Source: Saccoglossus kowalevskii (Eukaryota; Hemichordata; Enteropneusta; Harrimaniidae). Taken from it: a stretch of DNA of 24,924 nucleotides. The notes below the pieces were generated by a model, which was not told where the DNA came from, did not search any database, and saw only the letters and a list, made by a program, of their open reading frames with translations. The translations under genes and the position numbers were made by a program. Below are positions 13,450 to 24,577 of this stretch, in pieces. The number at the start of each line of letters is the position of its first letter. Position 1 is the stretch's first letter. The stretch spans positions 1 through 24,924 of the forward strand of contig NW_003120718.1 in NCBI RefSeq assembly GCF_000003605.2, read 5' to 3'.

Positions 13450-13826
13450 AGTCATTGCCATTGATACTTAGAGTAAACATGTGTTTTATTTTGACCTCAG
13501 ACTAGTCATTGCCATTGATACTTAGGGTAAACATGTGTTTTATTTTGACCTCAGACTAGTCTTTGCCATTTATACTTAGAGTAAACATGTGTTTTATTTT
13601 GACCACAGACTAGTCTTGGCCATTATACTTAGAGTAAACATGTGTTTTATTTTGACCACAGACTAGTCTTGGCCATTTATACTTAGAGTAAACATGTGTT
13701 TTATTTTGACCACAGACTAGTCTTGGCCATTTATACTAAGATTAAACATGTGTTTTATTTTGACCACAGACTAGTCTTTGCCATTTATACTTAGAGTAAA
13801 CATGTGTTTTATTTTGAACACAGACT

Positions 13827-13988
13827 AGTCTTTGGCATTGATACTTAGAGTAAACATGTGTTTTATTTTGACCACAGACTAGTCTTGGCCATATATACTT
13901 AGAGTAAACATGTGTTTTATTTTGAACACAGACTAGTCTTTGGCAATGATACTTAGAGTAAACATGTGTTTTATTTTGACCACAGACT
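13827..13988. repeat. Two-unit alternation of rare tttggca units
   Basis: Units at 13827 (tttggcattgat) and 13935 (tttggcaatgat) share the rare tttggca state, and each follows a unit ending gaacaca. They flank a gT-like unit with ccatatat at 13881. This is a 108-bp local duplication with a little later divergence. Confidence 0.55.
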
Positions 13989-14042
13989 AGTCTTGGCCAT
14001 TTATACTTAGAGTAAACATGTGTTTTATTTTGACCACAGACT

Positions 14043-14258
14043 GGTCTTGGCCATTTATACTTAGAGTAAACATGTGTTTTATTTTGAACACAGACTGGTC
14101 TTGGCCATTTATACTTAGAGTAAACATGTGTTTTATTTTGAACACAGACTAGTCTTGGCCATTTATACTTAGAGTAAACATGTGTTTTATTTTGACCACA
14201 GATTAGTCTTTGCCATTTATACTTAGAGTAAACATGTGTTTTATTTTGACCACAGACT
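14043..14258. repeat. Four-unit block with paired actggtctt units, paralogous to 23660-23875
   Basis: Two successive units have G at position 1 (actggtctt) with ccatttat. They are followed by a gT unit and a tT unit. The same order recurs at 23660-23875, offset 9617 bases, which is 178 units plus 5 net inserted bases. Position-1 G with T at 14 is uncommon elsewhere; other position-1 G units mostly pair with ccattaat. Confidence 0.55.
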
Positions 14259-15177
14259 AGTCTTGGCCATTGATACTTAGAGTAAACATGTGTTTTATTT
14301 TGACCACAGACTAGTCTTGGCCATTTATACTTAGAGTAAACATGTGTTTTATTTTGACCACATACTAGTCTTGGCCATTTATACTTAGAGTAAACATGTG
14401 TTTTATTTTGACCACAGACTAGTCTTTGCCATTTATACTTAGAGTAAACATGTGTTTTTATTTTGACCACAGACTAGTCTTGGCCATTGATACTTAGAGT
14501 AAACATGTGTTTTATTTTGACCACAGACTAGTCTTTGCCATTTATACTTAGAGTAAACATGTGTTTTATTTTGACCTCAGACTAGTCTTTGCCATTTATA
14601 CTTAGAGTAAACATGTGTTTTATTTTGACCACAGACTAGTCATTGCCATTTATACTTAGAGTAAACATGTGTTTTATTTTGACCTCAGACTAGTCATTCC
14701 CATTGATAATTAGAGTAAACATGTGTTTTATTTTGACCTCAGACTAGTCTTGGCCATTGATACTTAGAGTAAACATGTGTTTTATTTTGACCACAGACTA
14801 GTCTTTGCCATTTATACTTAGAGTAAACATGTGTTTTATTTTGACCACAGACTAGTCTTGGCCATTTATACTTAGAGTAAACATGTGTTTTATTTTGACC
14901 ACAGACTAGTCTTGGCCATTTATACTTAGAGTAAACATGTGTTTTATTTTGACCACAGACTAGTCTTGGCCATTGATACTTAGAGTAAACATGTGTTTTA
15001 TTTTGACCTCAGACTAGTCTTGGACATTGATACTTAGAGTAAACATGTGTTTTATTTTGACCACAGTCTAGTCTTGGCCATTGATACTTAGAGTAAACAT
15101 GTGTTTTATTTTGACCACAGACTAGTCTTGGCCATTGATACTTAGAGTAAACATGTGTTTTATTTTGACCACAGACT

Positions 15178-15339
15178 AATCTTGGCCATTTATACTTAGA
15201 GTAAACATGTGTTTTATTTTGAACACAGACTAGTCTTGGCCATTTATACTTAGAGTAAACATGTGTTTTATTTTGAACACAGACTAGTCTTGGCCATTTA
15301 TACTTAGAGTAAACATGTGTTTTATTTTGACCACAGACT
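15178..15339. repeat. Three-unit actaatctt block, copy of 7778-7939
   Basis: The units are gT with A at position 2 and gaacaca, gT with gaacaca, and gT with gaccaca. Another actaatctt unit follows directly at 15340, so here the marker unit recurs after three units, a local 162-bp spacing not seen at 7778. Confidence 0.65.
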
Positions 15340-16420
15340 AATCTTGGCCATTTATACTTAGAGTAAACATGTGTTTTATTTTGACCACAGACTAGTCATT
15401 GCCATTGATACTTAGAGTAAACATGTGTTTTATTTTGACCACAGACTGGTCTTGGCCATTAATACTTAGAGTAAACATGTGTTTTATTTTGACCACAGAC
15501 TAGTCTTGGCCATTTATACTTAGAGTAAACATGTGTTTTATTTTGACCACAGACTAGTCTTGGCCATTTATACTTAGAGTAAACATGTGTCTTATTTTGA
15601 CCACAGACTAGTCTTGGCCATTGATACTTAGAGTAAACATGTGTTTTATTTTGACCACAGACTAGTCTTTGCCATTGATACTTAGAGTAAACATGTGTTT
15701 TATTTTGACCACAGACTAGTCTTGGCCATTGATACTTAGAGTAAACATGTGTTTTATTTTGACCACAGACTAGTCTTTGCCATTGATACTTAGAGTAAAC
15801 ATGTGTTTTATTTTGACCACAGACTAGTCTTTGCCATTGATACTTAGAGTAAACATGTGTTTTATTTTGACCACAGACTAGTCTTGGCCATTTATACTTA
15901 GAGTAAACATGTGTTTTATTTTGACCACAGACTAGTCTTGGCCATTTATACTTAGAGTAAACATGTGTTTTATTTTGACCTCAGACTAGTCTTGGCCATT
16001 TATACTTAGAGTAAACATGTGTTTTATTTTGACCACAGACTAGTCTTGGCCATTTGATACTTAGAGTAAACATGTGCTTTATTTTGACCACAGACTAGTC
16101 TTGGCCATTGATACTTAGAGTAAACATGTGTTTTATTTTGACCACAGACTAGTCTTGGCCATTGATACTTAGAGTAAACATGTGTTTTATTTTGACCACA
16201 GACTAGTCTTTGCCATTGATACTTAGAGTAAACATGTGTTTTATTTTTACCTCAGACTAGTCTTGGCCATTTATACTTAGAGTAAACATGTGTTTTATTT
16301 TGACCACAGACTAGTCTTGGCCATTTATACTTAGAGTAAACATGTGTTTTATTTTGACCACAGACTAGTCATTGCCATTGATACTTAGAGTAAACATGTG
16401 TTTTATTTTGACCTCAGACT

Positions 16421-17122
16421 AGTCTTGGCCATTTATACTTAGAGTAAACATGTGTTTTATTTTGACCACAGACTAGTCTTGGCCATTGATACTTAGAGTA
16501 AACATGTGTTTTATTTTGACCTCAGACTGGTCTTGGCCATTGATACTTAGAGTAAACATGTGTTTTATTTTGACCACAGACTAGTCTTGGCCATTGATAC
16601 TTAGAGTAAACATGTGTTTTATTTTGACCACAGACTAGTCTTGGCCATTGATACTTAGAGTAAACATGTGTTTTATTTTGACCACAGACTAGTCTTGGCC
16701 ATTGATACTTAGAGTAAACATGTGTTTTATTTTGACCACAGACTAGTCTTTGCCATTTATACTTAGAGTAAACATGTGTTTTATTTTGACCACAGACTAG
16801 TCTTGGCCATTGATACTTAGAGTAAACACGTGTTTTATTTTGACCACATACTAGTCTTGGCCATTGATACTTAGAGTAAAAATGTGTTTTATTTTGACCA
16901 CAGACTAGTCTTTGCCATTTATGCTTAGAATAAACATGTGTTTTATTTTGACCTCAGACTAGTCATTGCCATTGATACTTAGAGTAAACATGTGTTTTAT
17001 TTTGACCTCAGACTAGTCATTGCCATTGATACTTAGAGTAAACATGTGTTTTATTTTGACCACAGACTAGTCATTGCCATTGATACTTAGAGTAAACATG
17101 TGTTTTATTTTGACCACAGACT
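16421..17122. repeat. Variant block, distant copy of 7076-7777
   Basis: It shows gT, gG ending cctca, a run of gG units, a tT unit, a gG unit preceded by ccacatact (16853), a unit ending cctca (16907), then aG units with the same cctca/gaccaca endings as the 7562 series. Private features are actggtctt at 16529, the CpG-creating aaacacgtg at 16829, aaaatgtg in the 16853 unit, and atgcttagaa in the 16907 unit. Confidence 0.6.
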
Positions 17123-17338
17123 AGTCTTTGCCATTGATACTTAGAGTAAACATGTGTTTTATTTTGACCTCAGACTAGTCATTGCCATTGATACTTAGAG
17201 TAAACATGTGTTTTATTTTGACCACAGACTAGTCATTGCCATTGATACTTAGAGTAAACATGTGTTTTATTTTGACCACAGACTAGTCTTTGCCATTTAT
17301 ACTTAGAGTAAACATGTGTTTTATTTTGACCACAGACT

Positions 17339-17824
17339 AGTCTTGGCCATTTATACTCAGAGTAAACATGTGTTTTATTTTGACCACAGACTAGTCTTGG
17401 CCATTTATACTTAGAGTAAACATGTGTTTTATTTTGACCACAGACTAGTCTTGGCCATTGATACTTAGAGTAAACATGTGTTTTATTTTGACCACAGACT
17501 AGTCTTTGCCATTTATACTTAGAGTAAACATGTGTTTTATTTTGACCACAGACTAGTCATTGCCATTGATACTTAGAGTAAACATGTGTTTTATTTTGAC
17601 CACAGACTAGTCTTTGCCATTTATACTCAGAGTAAACATGTGTTTTATTTTGACCACAGACTAGTCTTGGCCATTTATACTTAGAGTAAACATGTGTTTT
17701 ATTTTGACCACAAACTAGTCTTGGCCATTGATACTTAGAGTAAACATGTGTTTTATTTTGACCACAGACTAGTCTTTGCCATTTATACTTAGAGTAAACA
17801 TGTGTTTTATTTTGACCACAGACT
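17339..17824. repeat. Five-unit (270-bp) duplication marked by tactcagag
   Basis: Units at 17339 and 17609 carry the T to C change giving tactcagag. Each is followed by gT, gG and tT. The fifth unit of the first copy is aG (17555). The first units differ at position 7 (g versus t), so the duplication has since diverged or exchanged. A third tactcagag unit is at 18474, followed by gG. Confidence 0.65.
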
Positions 17825-18635
17825 AGTCTTGGCCATTTATACTTAGAGTAAACATGTGTTTTATTTTGACCACAGACTAGTCTTGGCCATTTATACTTAA
17901 AGTAAACATGTGTTTTATTTTGACCACAGACTAGTCTTGGCCATTTATACTTAGAGTAAACATGTGTTTTATTTTGACCACAGACTAGTCTTGGCCATTG
18001 ATACTTAGAGTAAACATGTGTTTTATTTTGACCACAGACTAGTCTTTGCCTATGTATACTTAGAGTAAACATGTGTTTTATTTTGACCACAGACTAGTCT
18101 TGGCCATTGATACTTAGAGTAAACATGTGTTTTATTTTGACCACAGACTAGTCTTTGCCATTGATACTTAGAGTAAACATGTGTTTTATTTTGACCACAG
18201 ACTAGTCTTTGCCATTGATACTTAGAGTAAACATGTGTTTTATTTTGACCACAGACTAGTCTTTGCCATTTATACTTAGAGTAAACATGTGTTTTATTTT
18301 GATCCCAGACTAGTCTTGGCCATTGATACTTAGAGTAAACATGTGTTTTATTTTGACCACAGACTAGTCTTGGCCATTGATACTTAGAGTTAACATGTGT
18401 TTTATTTTGACCACAGACTAGTCTTTGCCATTGATACTTAGAGTAAACATGTGTTTTATTTTGACCACAGACTAGTCTTGGCCATTTATACTCAGAGTAA
18501 ACATGTGTTTTATTTTGACCACAGACTAGTCTTGGCCATTGATACTTAGAGTAAACATGTGTTTTATTTTGACCACAGACTAGTCTGGGCCATTTATACT
18601 TAGAGTAAACATGTGTTTTATTTTGACCACAGACT

Positions 18636-18800
18636 AGTCTTTGACCATTTATACTTAGAGTAAACATGTGTTTTATTTTGACCACAGACTAGTCTTTGGC
18701 CATTGATACTTAGAGTAAACATGTGTTTTATTTTGACCACAGACTAGTCTTGGCCATTGATACTTAGAGTAAACATGTGTTTTATTATTGACCACAGACT
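18636..18800. repeat. Three consecutive 55-bp units, each with a one-base insertion
   Basis: The units beginning 18636 (tttgaccattt), 18691 (tttggccatt) and 18746 (tattattgacc) are each one base longer than the 54-bp norm. With the insertion at 18051, four of the window's thirteen indels lie in about 740 bases. They may be true local length mutations or assembly or sequencing errors; the sequence alone cannot decide. Confidence 0.75.
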
Positions 18801-19286
18801 AGTCTTGGCCATTGATACTTAGAGTAAACATGTGTTTTATTTTGACCACAGACTAGTCTTGGCCATTGATACTTAGAGTAAACATGTGTTTTATTTTGAC
18901 CACAGACTAGTCTTAGCCATTGATACTTAGAGTAAACATGTGTTTTATTTTGACCACAGACTAGTCTTGGCCATTGATACTTAGAGTAAACATGTGTTTT
19001 ATTTTGACCACAGACTAGTCTTGGCCATTTATACTTAGAGTAAACATGTGTTTTATTTTGACCACAGACTAGTCTTGGCCATTTATACTTAGAGTAAACA
19101 TGTGTTTTATTTTGACCGCAGACTAGTCTTTGCCATTTATACTTAGAGTAAACATGTGTTTTATTTTGACCACAGACTAGTCTTTGCCATTTATACTTAG
19201 AGTAAACATGTGTTTTATTTTGACCACAGACTAGTCTTTGCCATTGATACTTAGAGTAAACATGTGTTTTATTTTGACCACAGACT

Positions 19287-19556
19287 AGTCTTTGCCATTT
19301 ATACTTAGAGTAAACATGTGTTTTATTTTGACCACAGACTAGTCTTTGCCATTGATACTTAGAGTAAACATGTGTTTTATTTTGACCACAGACTAGTCTT
19401 TACCATTTACACTTAGAGTTAACATGTGTTTTATTTTGACCACAGACTAGTCTTTGCCATTGATACTTAGAGTAAACATGTGTTTTATTTTGACCACAGA
19501 CTAGTCTTTGCCATTGATACTTAGAGTAAACATGTGTTTTATGTTGACCACAGACT
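19287..19556. repeat. Five-unit block, distant copy of 2377-2646
   Basis: The order is tT, tG, the rare unit with taccatttacac and agagttaac (19395), tG, tG. The rare unit lacks the tgtgctt change found in the 2485 copy, and the last tG unit has G at position 41, which the first copy lacks. The rest of the block agrees. Confidence 0.75.
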
Positions 19557-21823
19557 AGTCTTGGCCATTTATACTTAGAGTAAACATGTGTTTTATTTTG
19601 AACACAGACTAGTCTTTGCCATTTATACTTAGAGTAAACATGTGTTTTATTTTGACCACAGACTAGTCTTTGCCATTGATACTTAGAGTAAACATGTGTT
19701 TTATTTTGACCTCAGACTAGTCTTTGCCATTTATGCTTAGAGTAAACATGTGTTTTATTTAGACCACAGACTAGTCTTTGCCATTGATACTTAGAGTAAA
19801 CATGTGTCTTATTTTGACCACAGACTTGTCTTGGCCATTGATACTTAGAGTAAACATGTGTTTTATTTTGACCACAGACTAGTCTTGGCCATTTATACTT
19901 AGAGTAAACATTGTTTTATTTTGACCACAGACTAATCTTGGCCATTTATACTTAGAGTAAACATGTGTTTTATTTTGACCACAGACTAGTCTTGGCCATT
20001 TATACTTAGAGTAAACATGTGTTTTATTTTGACCACAGACTAGTCTTTGCCATTGATACTTAGAGTAAACATGTGTTTTATTTTGACCACAGACTAGTCT
20101 TTGCCATTTATACTTAGAGTAAACATGTGTTTTATTTTGACCACAGACTAGTCTTTGCCATTGATACTTAGAGTAAACATGTGTTTTATTTTGACCACAG
20201 ACTAGTCTTTGCCATTGATACTTAGAGTAAACATGTGTTTTATTTTGACCACAGACTAGTCTTTGCCATTGATACTTAGAGTAAACATGTGTTTTATTTT
20301 GACCACAGACTAGTCTTTGCCATTTATACTTAGAGTAAACATGTGTTTTATTTTGACCTCAGACTTGTCTTTGCCATTTATACTTAGAGTAAACATGTGT
20401 TTTATTTTGACCACAGACTAGTCTTGACCATTTATACTTAGAGTAAACATGTGTTTTATTTTGACCACAGACTAGTCTTTGCCATTGATACTTAGAATAA
20501 ACATGTGTTTTATTTTGACCACAGACTAGTCTTGGCCATTGATACTTAGAGTAAACATGTGTTTTATTTTGACCACAGACTAGTCTTGGCCATTTATACT
20601 TAGAGTAAACATGTGTTTTATTTTGACCACAGACTAGTCTTTGCCATTTATACTTAGAGTAAACATATGTTTTATTTTGACCACAGACTAGTCTTTGCCA
20701 TTTATACTTAGAGTAAACATGTGTTTTATTTTGACCACAGACTAGTCTTGGCCATTTATACTTAGAGTAAACATGTGTCTTATTTTGAACACAGACTAGT
20801 CTTGGCCATTTATACTTACAGTAAACATGTGTTTTATTTTGACCACAGACTAGTCTTGGCCATTTATACTTAAAGTAAACATGTGTTTTATTTTGACCAC
20901 AGACTAGTCTTGGCCATTTATACTTAGAGTAAACATGTGTTTTATTTTGAACACAGACTAGTCTTGGTCATTGATACTTAGAGTAAACATGTGTTTTATT
21001 TTGACCACAGACTAGTCTTGGCCATTGATACTTAGAGTAAACATGTGTTTTATTTTGACCACAGACTAGTCTTGGCCATTTATACTTAGAGTAAACAAGT
21101 GTTTTATTTTGACCACAGACTAGTCTTGGCCATTCATACTTAGAGTAAACATGTGTTTTATTTTGACCACAGACTAGTCTTTGCCATTTATAGTTAGAGT
21201 AAACATGTGCTTTATTGTGACCACAGACTAGTCTTTGCCATTGATACTTAGAGTAAACATGTGTTTTATTTTGACCACAGACTAGTCTTGGCCATTGATA
21301 CTTAGAGTAAACATGTGTTTTATTTTGACCACAGACTAGTCTTTGCCATTGATACTTAGAGTAAACATGTGTTTTATTTTGAACACAGACTAGTCTTTGC
21401 CATTTATACTTAGAGTAAACATGTGTTTTGTTTTGACCTCAGACTAGTCTTGGCCATTTATACTTAGAGTAAACATGTGTTTTAATTTGACCACAGACTA
21501 GTCTTGGCCATTTATACTTAGAGTAAACATGTGTTTTATTTTGACCACAGACTAGTCTTGACCATTTATACTTAGAGTAAACATGTGTCTTATTTTGACC
21601 ACAGACTTGTCTTGACCATTTATACTTAGAGTAAACATGTGTTTTATTTTGACCACAGACTAGTCTTTGCCATTGATACTTAGAGTAAACATGTGTTTTA
21701 TTTTGACCACAGACTAGTCTTGGCCATTGATACTTAGAGTAAACATGTGTTTTATTTTGACCACAGACTAGTCTTTGCCATTGATACTTAGAGTAAACAT
21801 GTGTTTTATTTTGACCACAGACT

Positions 21824-22093
21824 AGTCTTTGCCATTTATACTTAGAGTAAACATGTGTTTTATTTTGACCTCAGACTAGTCTTGGCCATTTATACTTAGA
21901 GTAAACATGTGTTTTATTTTGACCACAGACTAGTCTTGGCCATTGATACTTAGAGTAAACATGTGTTTTATTTTGACCACAGACTAGTCTTGGCCATTCA
22001 TACTTATAGTAAACATGTGTTTTATTTTGACCACAGACTAGTCTTGGCCATTGATACTTAGAGTAAACATGTGTTTTATTTTGACCACAGATT
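21824..22093. repeat. Five-unit acttatag block (copy 2 of 3)
   Basis: The order is tT ending cctca, gT, gG, ccattcat with acttatagt, gG. It matches 11721-11990 and 24578-24847 except for the first unit's position 14 and the private ccattcat. Confidence 0.6.
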
Positions 22094-23659
22094 AGTCTTG
22101 GCCATTGATACTTAGAGTAAACATGTGTTTTATTTTGACCACAGACTAGTCTTTGCCATTGATACTTAGAGTAAACATGTGTTTTATTTTGAACACAGAC
22201 TAGTCTTTGCCATTTATACTTAGAGTAAACATGTGTTTTATGTTGACCACAGACTAGTCTTGGCCATTTATACTTAGAGTAAACATGTATTTTATTTTGA
22301 ACACAGACTAGTCTTTGCCATTTATACTTAGAGTAAACATGTGTTTTATTTTGACCTCAGACTAGTCATTCCCATTGATACTTAGAGTAAACATGTGTTT
22401 TATTTTGACCTCAGACTAGTCTTGGCCATTTATACTTAGAGTAAACATGTGTTTTATTTTGACCACAGACTAGTCTTGGCCATTGATACTTAGAGTAAAC
22501 ATGTGTTTTATTTTGACCACAGACTAGTCTTGGCCATTTATACTTAGAGTAAACATGTGTTTTATTTTGACCACAGACTAGTCTTGGCCATTGATACTTA
22601 GAGTAAACATGTGTTTTACTTTGACCACAGACTAGTCTTTGCCATTGATACTTAGAGTAAACATGTGTTTTATTTTGACCACAGACTAGTCTTGGCCATT
22701 TATACTTAGAGTAAACATGTGTTTTATTTTAACCACAGACTAGTCTTGGCCATTTATTGTTAGAGTAAACATGTGTTTTATTTTGACCACAGACTAGTCT
22801 TGGCCATTGATACTTAGAGTAAACATGTGTTTTATTTTGACCACAGACTAGTCTTGGCCATTTATACTTAGAGTAAACATGTGTTTTATTTTGACCACAG
22901 ACTAGTCTTGGCCATTTATACTTAGAGTAAACATGTGTTTTATTTTGAACACAGACTAGTCTTGGCCATTTATACTTAGAGTAAACATGTGTTTTATTTT
23001 GACCACAGACTAGTCTTGGCCATTGATACTTAGAGTAAACATGTGTTTTATTTTGACCACAGACTAGTCTTGGCCAGTGATACTTAGAGTAAACATGTGT
23101 TTTATTTTGACAACAGACTAGTCTTGGCCATTGATACTTAGAGTAAACATGTGTTTTATTTTGACCACAGACTAGTCTTTGCCATTGATACTTAGAGTAA
23201 ACATGTGTTTTATTTTGACCACAGACTAGTCTTTGCCATTCATACTTAGAGTAAACATGTGTTTTATTTTGAACACAGACTAGTCTTTGCCATTGATACT
23301 TAGAGTAAACATGTGTTTTATTTTGACCACAGACTAGTCTTTGCCATTTATACTTAGAGTAAACATGTGTTTTATTTTGACCACAGACTAGTCTTTGCCA
23401 TTGATACTTAGAGTAAACATGTGTTTTATTTTGACCACAGACTAGTCTTTGCCATTAATACTTAGAGTAAACATGTGTTTTATGTTGACCACAGACTAGT
23501 CTTTGCCATTGATACTTAGAGTGAACATGTGTTTTATTTTGACCACAAACTAGTCTTGGCCATTTATACTTAGAGTAAACATGTGTTTTATTTTGACCAC
23601 AGACTAGTCTTGGCCATTTATACTTAGAGTAAACATGTGTTTTATTTTGACCACAGACT

Positions 23660-24091
23660 GGTCTTGGCCATTTATACTTAGAGTAAACATGTGTTTTATT
23701 TTGACCACAGACTGGTCTTGGCCATTTATACTTAGAGTAAATATGTGTTTTATTTTGAACACAGACTAGTCTTGGCCATTTATACTTAGAGTAAACATGT
23801 GTTTTATTTTGACCACAGACTAGTCTTTGCCATTTATACTTAGAGTAAACATGTGTTTTATTTTGACCACAGACTGGTCTTGGCCATTTATACTTAGAGT
23901 AAACATGTGTTTTATTTTGACCACAGACTGGTCTTGGCCATTTATACTTAGAGTAAACATGTGTTTTATTTTGACCACAGACTAGTCTTGGCCATTTATA
24001 CTTAGAGTAAACATGTGTTTTATTTTGACCACAGACTGGTCTTGGCCATTTATACTTAGAGTAAACATGTGTTTTATTTTGACCACAGACT
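23660..24091. repeat. Cluster of actggtctt units with four-unit spacing
   Basis: Position-1 G units are at 23660, 23714, 23876, 23930 and 24038, so five of eight consecutive units carry the change that destroys the actagt palindrome. The spacing suggests a four-unit (216-bp) higher-order pattern (G G A A, then G G A G). All are ccatttat units. The first four units match 14043-14258. Confidence 0.65.
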
Positions 24092-24577
24092 AGTCTTGGC
24101 CATTTATACTTAGAGTAAACATGTGTTTTATTTTGACCACAGACTAGTCTTGGCCATTTATACTTAGAGTAAACATGTGTTTTATTTTGACCACAGACTA
24201 GTCTTGGCCATTTATACTTAGAGTAAACATGTGTTTTATTTTGACCACAGACTAGTCTTGGCCATTGATACTTAGAGTAAACATGTGTTTTATTTTGACC
24301 ACAGACTAGTCTTGGCCATTGATACTTAGAGTAAACATGTGTTTTATTTTGACCACAGACTAGTCTTGGCCATTGATACTTAGAGTAAACATGTGTTTTA
24401 TTTTGACCACAGACTAGTCTTGGCCATTTATACTTAGAGTAAACATGTGTTTTATCTTGAACACAGACTAGTCTTGGCCATTTATACTTAGAGTAAACAT
24501 GTGTTTTATTTTGAACACAGACTAGTCTTGGCCATTGATACTTAGAGTAAACATGTGTTTTATTTTGACCACAGACT

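Noticed and set aside
13520-13535. Telomere-like ttaggg
   Set aside because: It appears once, as a single-base change of the usual cttagagtaa to cttagggtaa. There is no run of telomeric repeats.
17557-18685. Two overlapping minus-strand reading frames of 177 and 211 codons
   Set aside because: Both start with GTG next to one-base insertions (18051 and 18643) and run in the same periodic frame. The overlap is simply the frame switch at 18051.
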